Source: an uncultured Eubacterium sp. (GTDB lineage: Bacteria; Bacillota; Clostridia; Lachnospirales; Lachnospiraceae). Taken from it: 64,000 nucleotides of DNA. Position numbers and translations under genes: made by a program. Below the pieces are notes generated by a model. The model was not told where the DNA came from. It did not search any database and saw only the letters and a list, made by a program, of their open reading frames with translations. The number at the start of each line of letters is the position of its first letter. The stretch's first letter is position 1. Below, piece by piece: positions 18,308-27,605 of this stretch. The stretch lies in NCBI GenBank assembly GCA_948470065.1, contig CAOKNO010000002.1:30615-94614 (forward strand), in the 5' to 3' direction.

Positions 18308-21300
18308 CTATTTAATGACTGCTCCCTTTGGCGGGTTTGCTTTCTTCAACAGCTTCTTGTATGCCTTTGCTTTCTTATCTGGCACGTCAATGTATGCATT
18401 CTTCTTGATGTTCTTAAACGCATTCTTGCCTACGCTCTTGAGCGCCTTCGAGTATACTGTGACCGTATTTAATTTGCTTGCCTTGTAGAAAGCATGGCTT
18501 CCGATGGACTTCACGTTCTTTCCAACGATAACGGTCTTTAACTTCTTGTTCTGGTAGAATGCTTTGCTCCCGATGGACTTCACATTCTGGCCAATGGTTA
18601 CGCTCGTTAACTTCTTGTTGTTCTTAAACGCATTGTTTGCAATTGCCGTTACCTTGTAGCTAATCCCCTTAATCCGGATGGTAGCCTTCGTATTGATCGA
18701 CGTTGCATTTGATTTCGCAAGGCCTACCACGCTAACGGTACGTTCTATCACGCTGGTTACTTTGTACTTCAAGGAACCGCTCTTATACACATCGCCAACC
18801 CGGATCTGCTCCTGCAGGCTTCCATCTTTGAGTTTCTTCTTCATCTCTTCAAGAGCCTGCGCCGCCTTCTTTGCAGCCTCTTCTGCCGCCTTCATAGCTG
18901 CTTTGGCTTCTTCTGCCTGTCTCTGTGCTTCCGCCAGCTTCTCAGCAGCTTCCTTCGCTGCCTTTTCTGCCGCTTCCTTCTCCTGCTTTGCAAGCTCTGC
19001 CTGCTTCTGCGCTTCTTGTGCCTGACGCTGTGCTTCTAACACCTGTTTCTGCGCTTCTACAACCTGACGCTGCGCTTCCTGTACCTTCTCCTCTGCTACG
19101 GAAAGCTTCGATGCAATCTCAGCCGCTGCACGTTCAGCCGCTTCCTTCTCACTCTTTGCCGCTTCTGCCTGACGTGTAGCGTCTGCCGCCGCTGCTTCTG
19201 CCGCTGCCGCCTGTTTCTGCGCTTCCATTACCTGTTTCTGCGCTTCCACTACCTGCTGCTGTGCGTCAATTACCTTCTGTGCCGCTTCTGCTGCCTGTTT
19301 CTTCGCTTCATCGGCCTGCTTCTGTGCTTCCTGTGCCTGACGCTGCGCTTCTTCTTTGTTTTCCTGTGCAGTTTCTGCCTGGCGCTTCGCTTCATCCGCC
19401 TGACGCTGCGCTTCTTCTGCCTGCCTCTGGGCTGCGTCCGCCTGCTTCTGCGCTTCTGTCACTTGTTTCTTCGCTTCGTCCGCCTGCTTCTTCGCTTCTT
19501 CTGCCTGGGCTTTTGCCGCTTCTTTTTCGTTCTTTGCCGCTTCTGCCTGCCTCAAAGCTTCTGCCGCCTTATCTGCTGCCTCTTGTGCTAATTTCTCTGC
19601 ATCTGCCTTTGCCGCCAATGCATCCTGCTTTGCCTGCTCTGCTTTTGCCCGCTCAATACTCATCTGCTCTAACAGTTCGGCAATCTTCTCTAAATCAACG
19701 CCAGTTCCTGTACCATTCTCTTTGAGCCCGCCAAGCGCTTTGCGCAACTGCTCTGCAACCGCGTCAATTTCTGCCTGGTTGAACTTGCTTACATTCTCTG
19801 CCGCTTCTAACGCTTCTCTAACCTTTGCAAAAGACGCCGTTGTATAGACTTCTGGATCCAGGCTGTTCGCCAGTTCTACCAGCGCTTCTAAGCCTGCTGT
19901 AATAACTGGAGCCATAACAGCGCCGTCGATAAAGTCTGCGTTCATAGAGAAATTATCAAATACAGAGGTTCCCTTTGCACTGTAAATCCCGGCAAGCCCT
20001 TTTTCTGCAAAGCTATCGTCTACGACTGCAAACAATGCTTCCTTGCCATTACGGGATGCCGCATCCTTCTCTTCCAGATATACCTTTAAGCCATAGCCCT
20101 TTGCTTCTGCTGTAATCCGGTAAAATTTCCCAACTTCCAGATCCCATCCGCGTTCTGCCAGTACGGTGTCTGTACCGCCAACGGATTTCACAAGCTGGAT
20201 CTTGTCTTCTTTTACATTTAATACTGCACGGTAACCGTCCATGCCGTTTGCCGTTTCTTTCGCACGCAGTACGATAGAAGGAAGCGCTTCTTCGTCTTCT
20301 GCCTTCACGTCCGCCGCTATTACGATATCCCTCTGTGCGGAACCGTCTACCAAAGAGAAGGTGTTCTCGCCAGTGGTCTTATAAGCGCCGTTTTCTTTCG
20401 ACCATACGCCGTTCCCATTCCATTCGTCCGTTCCCTTTTCAAAGCTGCAGGTGTAATATGGAACGTTTACAATCTTGATGTTATCCAATGTGGAAGCACA
20501 CTGGAAGTTACGGATTGCTGCGCCGCCTTCGGAATATACACTATCAACCACGTCAATACGCGGCGTTGTTTCGTCGTCGAGGTATACCTGGATACGTGAT
20601 CCATAAACAGCTACGCGCAGTTTATGTTCTTGCCCCATATCTACGTCATGCGTCCATACCAGCGCAAGCTGCGCCCAGCTATTTGCCATCCTTCCAAGCT
20701 GGATGCATCCATCGCCAATCCCTGCGTAATATCCGTACAGCCCGTCTGAGCCAAGCAGGTAACCGCTAGAGCGGAATGCAAAACCAGAGTTTCCGCCAGC
20801 AACACTTTGGGAACCAAAATCTGGCCTGTTGTATACGGTATCAACCTTTACGTCCATCTCATAGACGCCGTCCGCCATTTCCATATCCTTGATAATCAGC
20901 TTATCGCCATTGCGGCCAGACATTTTCAGCTTGCCGTCTGTCACATTTGCAGAAAGATCGTTCCCCATCTTCTGGAAGGACTTGTCAAGGTCTGCATCGC
21001 TGAAATCAATCGTTAAATCTACGTCTTTCAGTTCTGGCTTCGGTTCTGCTTCTTCTGTTTCATAAGATTCCCCAGTGACTGCGACGTCCTCTGCGCCTGC
21101 ATTCACCGTAACGCCGCCAGTAAAGCCGCTCTTGTCATAGACATTGATTACCGGCTCCGGGTTGTTGTCTACATAGACGCGGATCTGCTCGTCAAATAAG
21201 GTTGTCTTTACAACATGCGCTGTATCTGCGCCTGTGATTGCTGCGGACGCAACCATTGCGTTTGTCTTTGTATTTACAACGTTTACTTTGCTTCCGTCTG

Positions 21301-24300
21301 CTGAAACTTCAACGCGGTATCCGCCGTCTTCGTTCCTTACAACGTAGCTTTCAGCCTTCTCTAATGATGCTTCCACGCTGTAGTTATTGCCCTTTACTGC
21401 CATTTCCTGCGCTTCTTCCAAAACGCCTTTTACGGTCTGGTCAGCAGGATTCAAGATAAGGGTCGGGTTTACGGCATAGCGGCCATAAACGGAGTTGTAA
21501 ATGCGGAACCCATTCTGGTTCTTTGCATCTTCTTTTACTTGGTAAGCTACCGTAAGCTTCCCGTCTTCGCCTACCGCTTCTTTGATTGCAGCAAGCTTTT
21601 CATCGGTTACGTTTAAATTAATCAGATACCCGAAATCCCCTGCGCTCGTACCGGTCTGATTTCCCGGCGCTTTATTTAAGGAAAGCGTACCGCGCATATC
21701 GCGTGGGTTATCCGGCAAGTAAACGGTATCCAACTCGACGCCATTGACCGATACCGTCAAATCAGAAGGACGTTCCCTACCAATTGCAGTCTGGCTGTAC
21801 TGAGAAGCAAAGGTAGAGGAGTTCTTATCCGTACCAATCTGATCTTTGCGTGCAGATGCTTCCGCCAATACGCGCATTCCATTTAAGCTATCCAAATCAA
21901 AGCCCTCTGGAAGCGTATATTCGTATTCCTGGGTTTCATTCTCAGAGGAAGAAGCCATCCGGCTGTTCCCAATCTTTGCCCGCATAACTACGGAGCCATC
22001 TTCATTCGTTGTAGTAGAAGCTTTATCCCCAACGGTATCGTCAGAAACAATTACGTTTGTAAAGTTCTTCGCAAGCTTCGTCCCATCCAGGCTTTCCAGC
22101 CATACGGTCAAGGTGCCGACGCATGCCTGGAGCGGCGTCACGTAATTGATCGTCGTAGTCATTTTCCGGTACGGGCTTAAGCTAATCGTCTTCTGCCCAG
22201 CAATCCCAGTATTGATACTATTCCCATAAATATCCGTGCCGTCAAATCTCCATTTCAAGACTGCACGTTCTGGAAGATCATTCGTCCAGCCAATCGCCAT
22301 AACGCTTGTCTTCATCTTCTGCCCTGGCACAACATTGCGTACTGGCATATCTACAATCCCGACATAGAGTTCCTGAAGCAGGTCGTTCATCGTCATGTCG
22401 CCGCCATATGCAATCTCATCATAGCCGAAGATCTTCATATTCCTGTCATACGTCAAAATGCCATTGCGTTCATATTCTACGTCAAACGGCTCGGTATAGA
22501 CAAACCCGCTCTGTTTCTCATAACGCCTCTGGATGTCTGTCATATACTTAAAGCAATAAGATACATCATAATCCCCAGCATAAGCGCCAACGCCGCCGTA
22601 TTCGCTGTTCAAAAGCGGGTCGCCATCCTGCACCTCGCCGAACTTGAAGTTTTCCTTCGATCCAACGTATGCGCCGTTGATATGCCGTTCTACATCGTTT
22701 ACTGTGCTGTTATAATTACCTGGATACATATGGTATGTATTCATTTCTGTCGGCTGTACATGGTCAAAATTACATGGGCTCATATCTTCTACCAACAGGT
22801 TCGGGTTGATTTCTTTTGTCTTAGCAAAAAGCCCCTCTACCCAAGCCTTGGTATCCTTCCCATCTGCTGCCACGACATTCCTTTTCCCATCAAAATATGC
22901 TTTCTGAAGCCCCCAGGTTTCATTGAACAGCATAACTGCAACAATTGACGGATGGTTATAATTCATATGCATCATGGAATCCAGGCATTCTTCGTAATAC
23001 TGACGCCCTAACGTCACGTCGCCCGTCTTATCTGGAACCATATTCGTTGCATGAGGCATATCCTGCCATACCATCATCCCAAGCTTATCACACCAATAAT
23101 ACTGAAGTGGATCTTCTACCTTTAAATGCTTACGGATTAAATTAAAGCCGCATTCACGCATCTTTAAGATATCGTATTTCAATGCTTCTTCCGAAGGAGC
23201 GGTATAAATCCCTTCTTCCCAGAAGCCCTGATCCAACAAGCCAGACATAAATACTGGCGCGCCATTCACATAGATGTACTTCACGCCAAGGCTCTCGTCG
23301 AAGTACTTTGCTTCTACTTTACGCATACCGAAGTAAGTATCTACGGTATCCAGTACAGCCCCTGCGCTGTTCTTTACGGTCAGCTTGCCGTAGTACAGGT
23401 TCGGGTCGTCGAAATTCCAAAGCTTCGGGTTCTCTACGGTGATTGCTTCCATTGGGAGCCTGTTTTCCCCAGCTTTTACGGAAATCTTCTTAGCGCCTTT
23501 TACGGTTGATCCTGTCGGGACATCCTCATCCTTGGCAATATCATAAATCTTGCTGGTAAAATCATATTCTACCGTCAGTTCCTGATCTACGTCAGAGGTT
23601 ACATCCAACGTATAAGTTACTGTAGAATTATCAACGTCGACTGCCGCCTCAGCGTTTCCTAAGTAGGTTGCGCTTCTAGCTTCCATCCCTACGGTCTGCC
23701 AGATCCCGCTGGTATGGGTATAGCCGCAAGGAGCGTTCCTGCCCTGCTTCCCAATTAACGCCGGATAGCTATCGTCGCCATAATTCCCTTTGTCTTCTAC
23801 CCAAAGGGTTACGGTATTCACTTCACCGACATTCATCTGCTCTGTTACATCAAATTCAAACGCATTGTAACCGCCGATATGGGAGCCAACTTCTTCCCCG
23901 TTCACCCAGAGCTTGCACATCCAGTCTACCGCGCCGAACCTCAGGAAAATCTTCTTGCCAGCCCAGGACCCATCTACCATAACCTTCTTCTGATACCAAG
24001 CCTGGCCTTTATAGTTTTCATTCTGCACGCCGCTCAGAGAGGATTCCCAGCAGAACGGCACATTGATATAAGATTCGCTGATTTCTGCATCTGCTTCGAA
24101 CCAGCCTTCGTCCTGTCCAACTTCCTTCTGGTCAAATGCAAAATTCCACCATCCGTTTAAGTTCACATAATCTGTCCTCCGCCAGTCTGGCCTTGGATGC
24201 TCCGCCCTGGCTTGCCCTGTCGTAGAGCCTGGCTCAACAATCACCTTGCCATTCCACTGGACATTGTTTGACTCTTCATAAGCCTTTAACTTATACACGC

Positions 24301-25390
24301 CTGTGCCAAGCTTAGGCAGGTTCAATTCCGCTTTCGTCCCAGTTACGGAAAGCACTTCTGCAACTGCAGGCGTCGGCAGGGAAGCACCGCTCAGCTTCAC
24401 AACTTCAAATACGGTCTTGTCTGTAAAGTTCAAGCCTTCTGCCGTAACATGCCCGTCAAACGCTTCCTCGTCTTTCAGGTTTGCCTTAGAGGTATCAACC
24501 CCGGAAATGTAAAGCCCTGCATAATCTTCTGGCAGGAAATATGCTGTTTCCGGAACCCTGGTACGTGCCATCCCCTGGTCGTTGCTCCAGTCCAGGTATA
24601 CATGGGAACCGCCTGCGTATTCAAAGTAATCCGCCTGGAAAGTATAATAAGTATCTGCTTCTAAATGTACCTTCTTTGTCGTCTGAAGGATATCCCAGGA
24701 ATTTCCATCCCAATAATTGATAAGCCGCTCCCCGTTAATCCACAAACGGAACCCATTATCGGAATATCCATAGAATGTATAATCTCCCGTAACCGGTACT
24801 TTAATCCTGCCCGTCCAGCTTACGCCTGCGTTATCCGTCAGACCTGTCTGGGACGCTAGCTTCGCATCCATATCGTCTGGATAATTGATATCATAATCCA
24901 CGCTGTTTGCCATCAGCCTGTCAAACGAAACATTTGTCCCGCTGCCCTTTGTGCTGTAGTAAGCGGCTGCAAGCCCTGGCATCGTATCAACCTGTGCCTC
25001 TCCTTCTGCCACAGTTTCCACGCCGTCTTCTACCGGAGCCTCGGTTTCTGCCGCTGGCTCTTTGGCTTCTTCAGACGGCGCTTTCTGCTCTTTGGAAGGA
25101 GCCTTGGCTTCTTCGGACGGCGCTTCGCCTTCTTGCGTCGGAACTTCTACGTCTTCTGACGGGGTTTCTACGTCTTCCAACGGGGTTTCTTCGTTTTCTG
25201 CTGGAACTTCAGCATCTTCGGATGGAAGCCCATCCTCTTCTTGCGGCAAAGCTTCATTCCCTTCGGATGGAAGTCCGCTGCTCTCCTGTTGGATTTCCGA
25301 AGCATACGCCGGAATCCCAGGAGCTGCGCTTGACACGGCCAGTGTAACTGCCAATGCCAGGCTGAGTAACTTTGCTCTTCGTTTCCTCAT
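18308..25390 (-). CDS. Giant secreted GH2 glycosidase with PA14, coiled-coil stalk and LRR modules
   Basis: 2360 residues from the ATG at 25390 (AAGGAGGAG 9 nt upstream; signal peptide MRKRRAKLL... cut near AYA 30). Order: Glu/Pro-rich linker ~33-135; PA14 domain ~137-288; Ig-like ~292-388; GH2 sugar-binding, sandwich and TIM-barrel domains ~400-1000 with acid/base Glu824 in FNETWG and nucleophile Glu930 in NSEYGG; beta-sandwich region ~1000-1430; two LamG/DUF1080-like domains ~1475-1810; FIVAR-like ~1833-1891; a ~275-residue Ala/Gln/Glu/Lys heptad coiled coil ~1915-2190; BspA-like LRR ~2195-2360. It should hydrolyse beta-linked sugars (galactoside, glucuronide or mannoside; not decidable here) at the cell surface. 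The coiled coil probably acts as a stalk. The C-terminal LRR resembles that of the GH127 protein. Confidence 0.88.
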   Translation of the reverse strand: MRKRRAKLLSLALAVTLAVSSAAPGIPAYASEIQQESSGLPSEGNEALPQEEDGLPSEDAEVPAENEETPLEDVETPSEDVEVPTQEGEAPSEEAKAPSKEQKAPSEEAKEPAAETEAPVEDGVETVAEGEAQVDTMPGLAAAYYSTKGSGTNVSFDRLMANSVDYDINYPDDMDAKLASQTGLTDNAGVSWTGRIKVPVTGDYTFYGYSDNGFRLWINGERLINYWDGNSWDILQTTKKVHLEADTYYTFQADYFEYAGGSHVYLDWSNDQGMARTRVPETAYFLPEDYAGLYISGVDTSKANLKDEEAFDGHVTAEGLNFTDKTVFEVVKLSGASLPTPAVAEVLSVTGTKAELNLPKLGTGVYKLKAYEESNNVQWNGKVIVEPGSTTGQARAEHPRPDWRRTDYVNLNGWWNFAFDQKEVGQDEGWFEADAEISESYINVPFCWESSLSGVQNENYKGQAWYQKKVMVDGSWAGKKIFLRFGAVDWMCKLWVNGEEVGSHIGGYNAFEFDVTEQMNVGEVNTVTLWVEDKGNYGDDSYPALIGKQGRNAPCGYTHTSGIWQTVGMEARSATYLGNAEAAVDVDNSTVTYTLDVTSDVDQELTVEYDFTSKIYDIAKDEDVPTGSTVKGAKKISVKAGENRLPMEAITVENPKLWNFDDPNLYYGKLTVKNSAGAVLDTVDTYFGMRKVEAKYFDESLGVKYIYVNGAPVFMSGLLDQGFWEEGIYTAPSEEALKYDILKMRECGFNLIRKHLKVEDPLQYYWCDKLGMMVWQDMPHATNMVPDKTGDVTLGRQYYEECLDSMMHMNYNHPSIVAVMLFNETWGLQKAYFDGKRNVVAADGKDTKAWVEGLFAKTKEINPNLLVEDMSPCNFDHVQPTEMNTYHMYPGNYNSTVNDVERHINGAYVGSKENFKFGEVQDGDPLLNSEYGGVGAYAGDYDVSYCFKYMTDIQRRYEKQSGFVYTEPFDVEYERNGILTYDRNMKIFGYDEIAYGGDMTMNDLLQELYVGIVDMPVRNVVPGQKMKTSVMAIGWTNDLPERAVLKWRFDGTDIYGNSINTGIAGQKTISLSPYRKMTTTINYVTPLQACVGTLTVWLESLDGTKLAKNFTNVIVSDDTVGDKASTTTNEDGSVVMRAKIGNSRMASSSENETQEYEYTLPEGFDLDSLNGMRVLAEASARKDQIGTDKNSSTFASQYSQTAIGRERPSDLTVSVNGVELDTVYLPDNPRDMRGTLSLNKAPGNQTGTSAGDFGYLINLNVTDEKLAAIKEAVGEDGKLTVAYQVKEDAKNQNGFRIYNSVYGRYAVNPTLILNPADQTVKGVLEEAQEMAVKGNNYSVEASLEKAESYVVRNEDGGYRVEVSADGSKVNVVNTKTNAMVASAAITGADTAHVVKTTLFDEQIRVYVDNNPEPVINVYDKSGFTGGVTVNAGAEDVAVTGESYETEEAEPKPELKDVDLTIDFSDADLDKSFQKMGNDLSANVTDGKLKMSGRNGDKLIIKDMEMADGVYEMDVKVDTVYNRPDFGSQSVAGGNSGFAFRSSGYLLGSDGLYGYYAGIGDGCIQLGRMANSWAQLALVWTHDVDMGQEHKLRVAVYGSRIQVYLDDETTPRIDVVDSVYSEGGAAIRNFQCASTLDNIKIVNVPYYTCSFEKGTDEWNGNGVWSKENGAYKTTGENTFSLVDGSAQRDIVIAADVKAEDEEALPSIVLRAKETANGMDGYRAVLNVKEDKIQLVKSVGGTDTVLAERGWDLEVGKFYRITAEAKGYGLKVYLEEKDAASRNGKEALFAVVDDSFAEKGLAGIYSAKGTSVFDNFSMNADFIDGAVMAPVITAGLEALVELANSLDPEVYTTASFAKVREALEAAENVSKFNQAEIDAVAEQLRKALGGLKENGTGTGVDLEKIAELLEQMSIERAKAEQAKQDALAAKADAEKLAQEAADKAAEALRQAEAAKNEKEAAKAQAEEAKKQADEAKKQVTEAQKQADAAQRQAEEAQRQADEAKRQAETAQENKEEAQRQAQEAQKQADEAKKQAAEAAQKVIDAQQQVVEAQKQVMEAQKQAAAAEAAAADATRQAEAAKSEKEAAERAAAEIASKLSVAEEKVQEAQRQVVEAQKQVLEAQRQAQEAQKQAELAKQEKEAAEKAAKEAAEKLAEAQRQAEEAKAAMKAAEEAAKKAAQALEEMKKKLKDGSLQEQIRVGDVYKSGSLKYKVTSVIERTVSVVGLAKSNATSINTKATIRIKGISYKVTAIANNAFKNNKKLTSVTIGQNVKSIGSKAFYQNKKLKTVIVGKNVKSIGSHAFYKASKLNTVTVYSKALKSVGKNAFKNIKKNAYIDVPDKKAKAYKKLLKKANPPKGAVIK

Positions 25391-25605
25391 AGTTTTTCTC
25401 CTCCTTTTTGCTTTTTGATAAACCCACGACTGATTTACCATGCAATGTTTCCAAGGATAAGTATAGCACTCTGGAATTTCCTTATATTTACAATTTTTAT
25501 CCCACTTTTTATAAATTATTGGCTATACCTATTACCAGGAGCAAAACGCTGGAAAACGGAATCATTCCTTACCAGAAAACGCATTGCGGCTCTCCCATTA
25601 TGCCG
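25391..25605. other. Intergenic region upstream of the GH2 gene
   Basis: No gene. A TATACT hexamer (minus strand, ~25462) could be the -10 of the GH2 promoter, but no good -35 is spaced from it. Confidence 0.4.
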
Positions 25606-26274
25606 TCAATATTCTTTCCCAGACAGCACCTTTTTACTGATTCCAAATGAAATGACGCCGCCTGCCGCCCAAACTACGCAGGCAATAAGCCCGATCATCC
25701 ATAACTCTAAGCCTGCGGCCTGTTCGCTTATTTGCAGGAGCCATCCCTCCAGCCCACCCTGGCCTGGGAAGAATGCTTCTGCCGCCTTATCTAGCAGTAA
25801 TGCGATGATAACGCAGGATGCAATAAGCCCGATTAACACAATCCTGCCCTTCTCCCCGCCATATTTCCACTGCACTGGAAGCATAATCCACTGGAAAAAT
25901 AAAATAACAAGGAACACAGCGGCTGCCTGGAGCAAGACCTGCTCCGCATTTTCTGGCTGTATGGCAATACATGCACCGGTGGCTAACAGCCAGCCGCATA
26001 AGCCGCACACAAAAGAAAACAGGTATTTTTCCGCTGCGCATATCCCACTGTCCACAGGCATTGTCATCAGGAACGCATTGCACTTCTCATAATCATCAAC
26101 AGAAACGGTATTCAACACGAGCATCCCGCATACCATTGTCACATACCCAATGATAAATGTATAATTTTCCTTCCCTTGTACGGTCAGCAGGAAGGAAGCA
26201 ACGAATAAGATACCTATGACCAGCTTTTTGCTTTTCCATAATACCCTAAGATCTTTCATCAACAACCCTTTCAT
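25606..26274 (-). CDS. ABC-2 type transporter permease (YtrC/D-like)
   Basis: 222 residues with six predicted membrane segments: ~17-33, ~37-58, ~85-106, ~114-134, ~145-160 and ~193-213. It starts MKGLLMKDLRVLWKSKK, typical of ABC-2 permeases that pair with BcrA/YtrB-like ATPases. Its ATG overlaps the ATPase stop (ATGA, 4 bp), so the two proteins form one transporter. Substrate unknown; GntR/YtrA-controlled systems of this type are often induced by cell-envelope antibiotics or stress. Confidence 0.9.
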   Translation of the reverse strand: MKGLLMKDLRVLWKSKKLVIGILFVASFLLTVQGKENYTFIIGYVTMVCGMLVLNTVSVDDYEKCNAFLMTMPVDSGICAAEKYLFSFVCGLCGWLLATGACIAIQPENAEQVLLQAAAVFLVILFFQWIMLPVQWKYGGEKGRIVLIGLIASCVIIALLLDKAAEAFFPGQGGLEGWLLQISEQAAGLELWMIGLIACVVWAAGGVISFGISKKVLSGKEY

Positions 26275-27122
26275 ATCCGCTCTCCTTTTGAAACCATAAA
26301 CATCAAGTCATCAATATTGCCTCTTTCTATGATAATGCCTGGATAATTCTCCTGGTAGAACTGACGCTGCTTCGTCAAAAGCTCATAGCCGAACGGCCGC
26401 CTGGCCTGGTAAATGACATGGCTTTTATCCAGATTTTGGTACTGTTCTTCACTAGCCTTTAAAACCGCGTAGTCCGATAAGATCACATCGGTATCCTCAT
26501 GGAGCAGGATATCCCCATCCTGTATCACATACAAATCGTCACACAGCCCTTCCAAATCTGAGGAGATGTGGGAGCTGATTAAGATAGCTTTCCCTTCCTG
26601 CTCCATATAGCCGCGCATTTCGTCTAAGAGTTCTCCCCTGGTCACAGAATCCAGGCCTACCGTCGGCTCATCTAGAATAAGCAGCCTTGCATCGTAACTC
26701 ATCGCAAGCAACAGCTTGAACTTCGCCTTCATCCCAGTGGAAAAATCCTTGAGCGGCTTCTCTAGAGGTAGCTGGTATGCCTGGCATTTCTCCAGGAACC
26801 TCTTTTGGCCGAACTTTTGGTACATCGCCTTCATGATTGCCGCAACATCCCGGATGTCCAGCACACCACTGAACGTGCTGTCTGCCAATACGACGCCAAT
26901 CTCCTCCTTATCCTTGGGCTTGCACCTTGGCAGCTCCTTCCCAAAAATCTGGATCGCGCCCCCATCCGGCTTTACCAACCCCAGGATCGTCTTAAATACG
27001 GTACTCTTTCCCGCCCCGTTCGCACCGATCAGCCCGGTCACGCATCCTTCCTCTACCTTTAAAGAGCAGTCCAGTTTAAAATTTCCATATGTCTTTTGTA
27101 CGTGTTCTAATCTTAGGATCAT
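26271..27122 (-). CDS. ABC transporter ATP-binding protein (YtrB/BcrA-like)
   Basis: 283 residues. Walker A GLIGANGAGKSTVFK (~31-45), Q-loop region, signature segment DFSTGMKAKFKLLLAMSYD (~129), Walker B LLILDEPTVGLD (~152-163) and switch histidine ISSHISSDLEGL (~184). The degenerate signature STGMK is normal for this subfamily. It powers the permease encoded downstream (4-bp overlap). It follows the GntR regulator by 61 bp and has AGGAGG before the ATG. Confidence 0.95.
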   Translation of the reverse strand: MILRLEHVQKTYGNFKLDCSLKVEEGCVTGLIGANGAGKSTVFKTILGLVKPDGGAIQIFGKELPRCKPKDKEEIGVVLADSTFSGVLDIRDVAAIMKAMYQKFGQKRFLEKCQAYQLPLEKPLKDFSTGMKAKFKLLLAMSYDARLLILDEPTVGLDSVTRGELLDEMRGYMEQEGKAILISSHISSDLEGLCDDLYVIQDGDILLHEDTDVILSDYAVLKASEEQYQNLDKSHVIYQARRPFGYELLTKQRQFYQENYPGIIIERGNIDDLMFMVSKGERI

Positions 27123-27183
27123 ACGTTCCTCCTATCTACATCTACCATTTTATCGGATGACCGCAGGCAAGGCAGGCACGCGC

Positions 27184-27555
27184 CTACTCTTGCAGGAACA
27201 ACTCAAACGCCGCCCGGATTTCTTCTGTTTCCATCCCACAGTTCCTTCCGGCACGGATCGCCTGTTCTAGCTTCTCCTCGACCTCTTTGCGCTGCTCCTC
27301 CTGTATCAGGTTCTTGTTATTCGGGGCAACAAAGCTTCCTTTGCCATGCACTGTGACGACAAAGCCCTCCTGCTCAAGGCAGTCGTATGCTTTTTTCACC
27401 GTCAACGCGCTGATTTTCAAATCCTTTGACAGAGAACGCACGGAAGGAAGCATGCTCTTCTCCTGTAGCTTGCCTGTGACAATCATGGATTTGATCTGCC
27501 CCACAATCTGTTCATAAATCGGTTCCATGGACGAATTACTGATCAAAATATGCAT
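27184..27555 (-). CDS. GntR-family transcriptional regulator, YtrA subfamily
   Basis: 123 residues from the ATG at 27555 (AAGGAGG upstream; the frame is open to 27585 but that start lies inside the promoter). N-terminal winged helix ~8-75 with SMEPIYEQIVGQIKSMIVTG, LPSVRSLSKDLKISALTVKKAY and LEQEGFVVTVHGKGSFV. The short C-terminal helical part (~80-123) lacks a ligand-binding domain, as in YtrA. First gene of the operon with the ABC transporter; very likely autoregulates from the direct repeats in its own promoter. Confidence 0.93.
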   Translation of the reverse strand: MHILISNSSMEPIYEQIVGQIKSMIVTGKLQEKSMLPSVRSLSKDLKISALTVKKAYDCLEQEGFVVTVHGKGSFVAPNNKNLIQEEQRKEVEEKLEQAIRAGRNCGMETEEIRAAFELFLQE

Positions 27556-27576
27556 ATTGGTTCCTCCTTGATAAAC

Positions 27577-27605
27577 AGTATACAACAGTATATATCAGTT
27601 GTCAA
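27577..27605 (-). promoter_or_regulatory. Promoter and likely operator of the GntR-ABC operon
   Basis: Minus strand TTGACA (27600-27605), 17 bp, TATACT (27577-27582). The direct repeat ACAGTATA occurs at 27575-27582 and 27585-27592, 10 bp apart, and a palindrome CAGTTG-T-CAACTG (27596-27608) covers the -35. These are good YtrA-type operator candidates. The promoter overlaps the last codons of comEC. Confidence 0.88.

Noticed and set aside
18678..19725. Long plus-strand open frames opposite the coiled-coil region of the GH2 gene
   Set aside because: They are products of the Ala/Gln-rich codon pattern on the other strand, have no ribosome binding site and show low-complexity Leu/Pro sequence.
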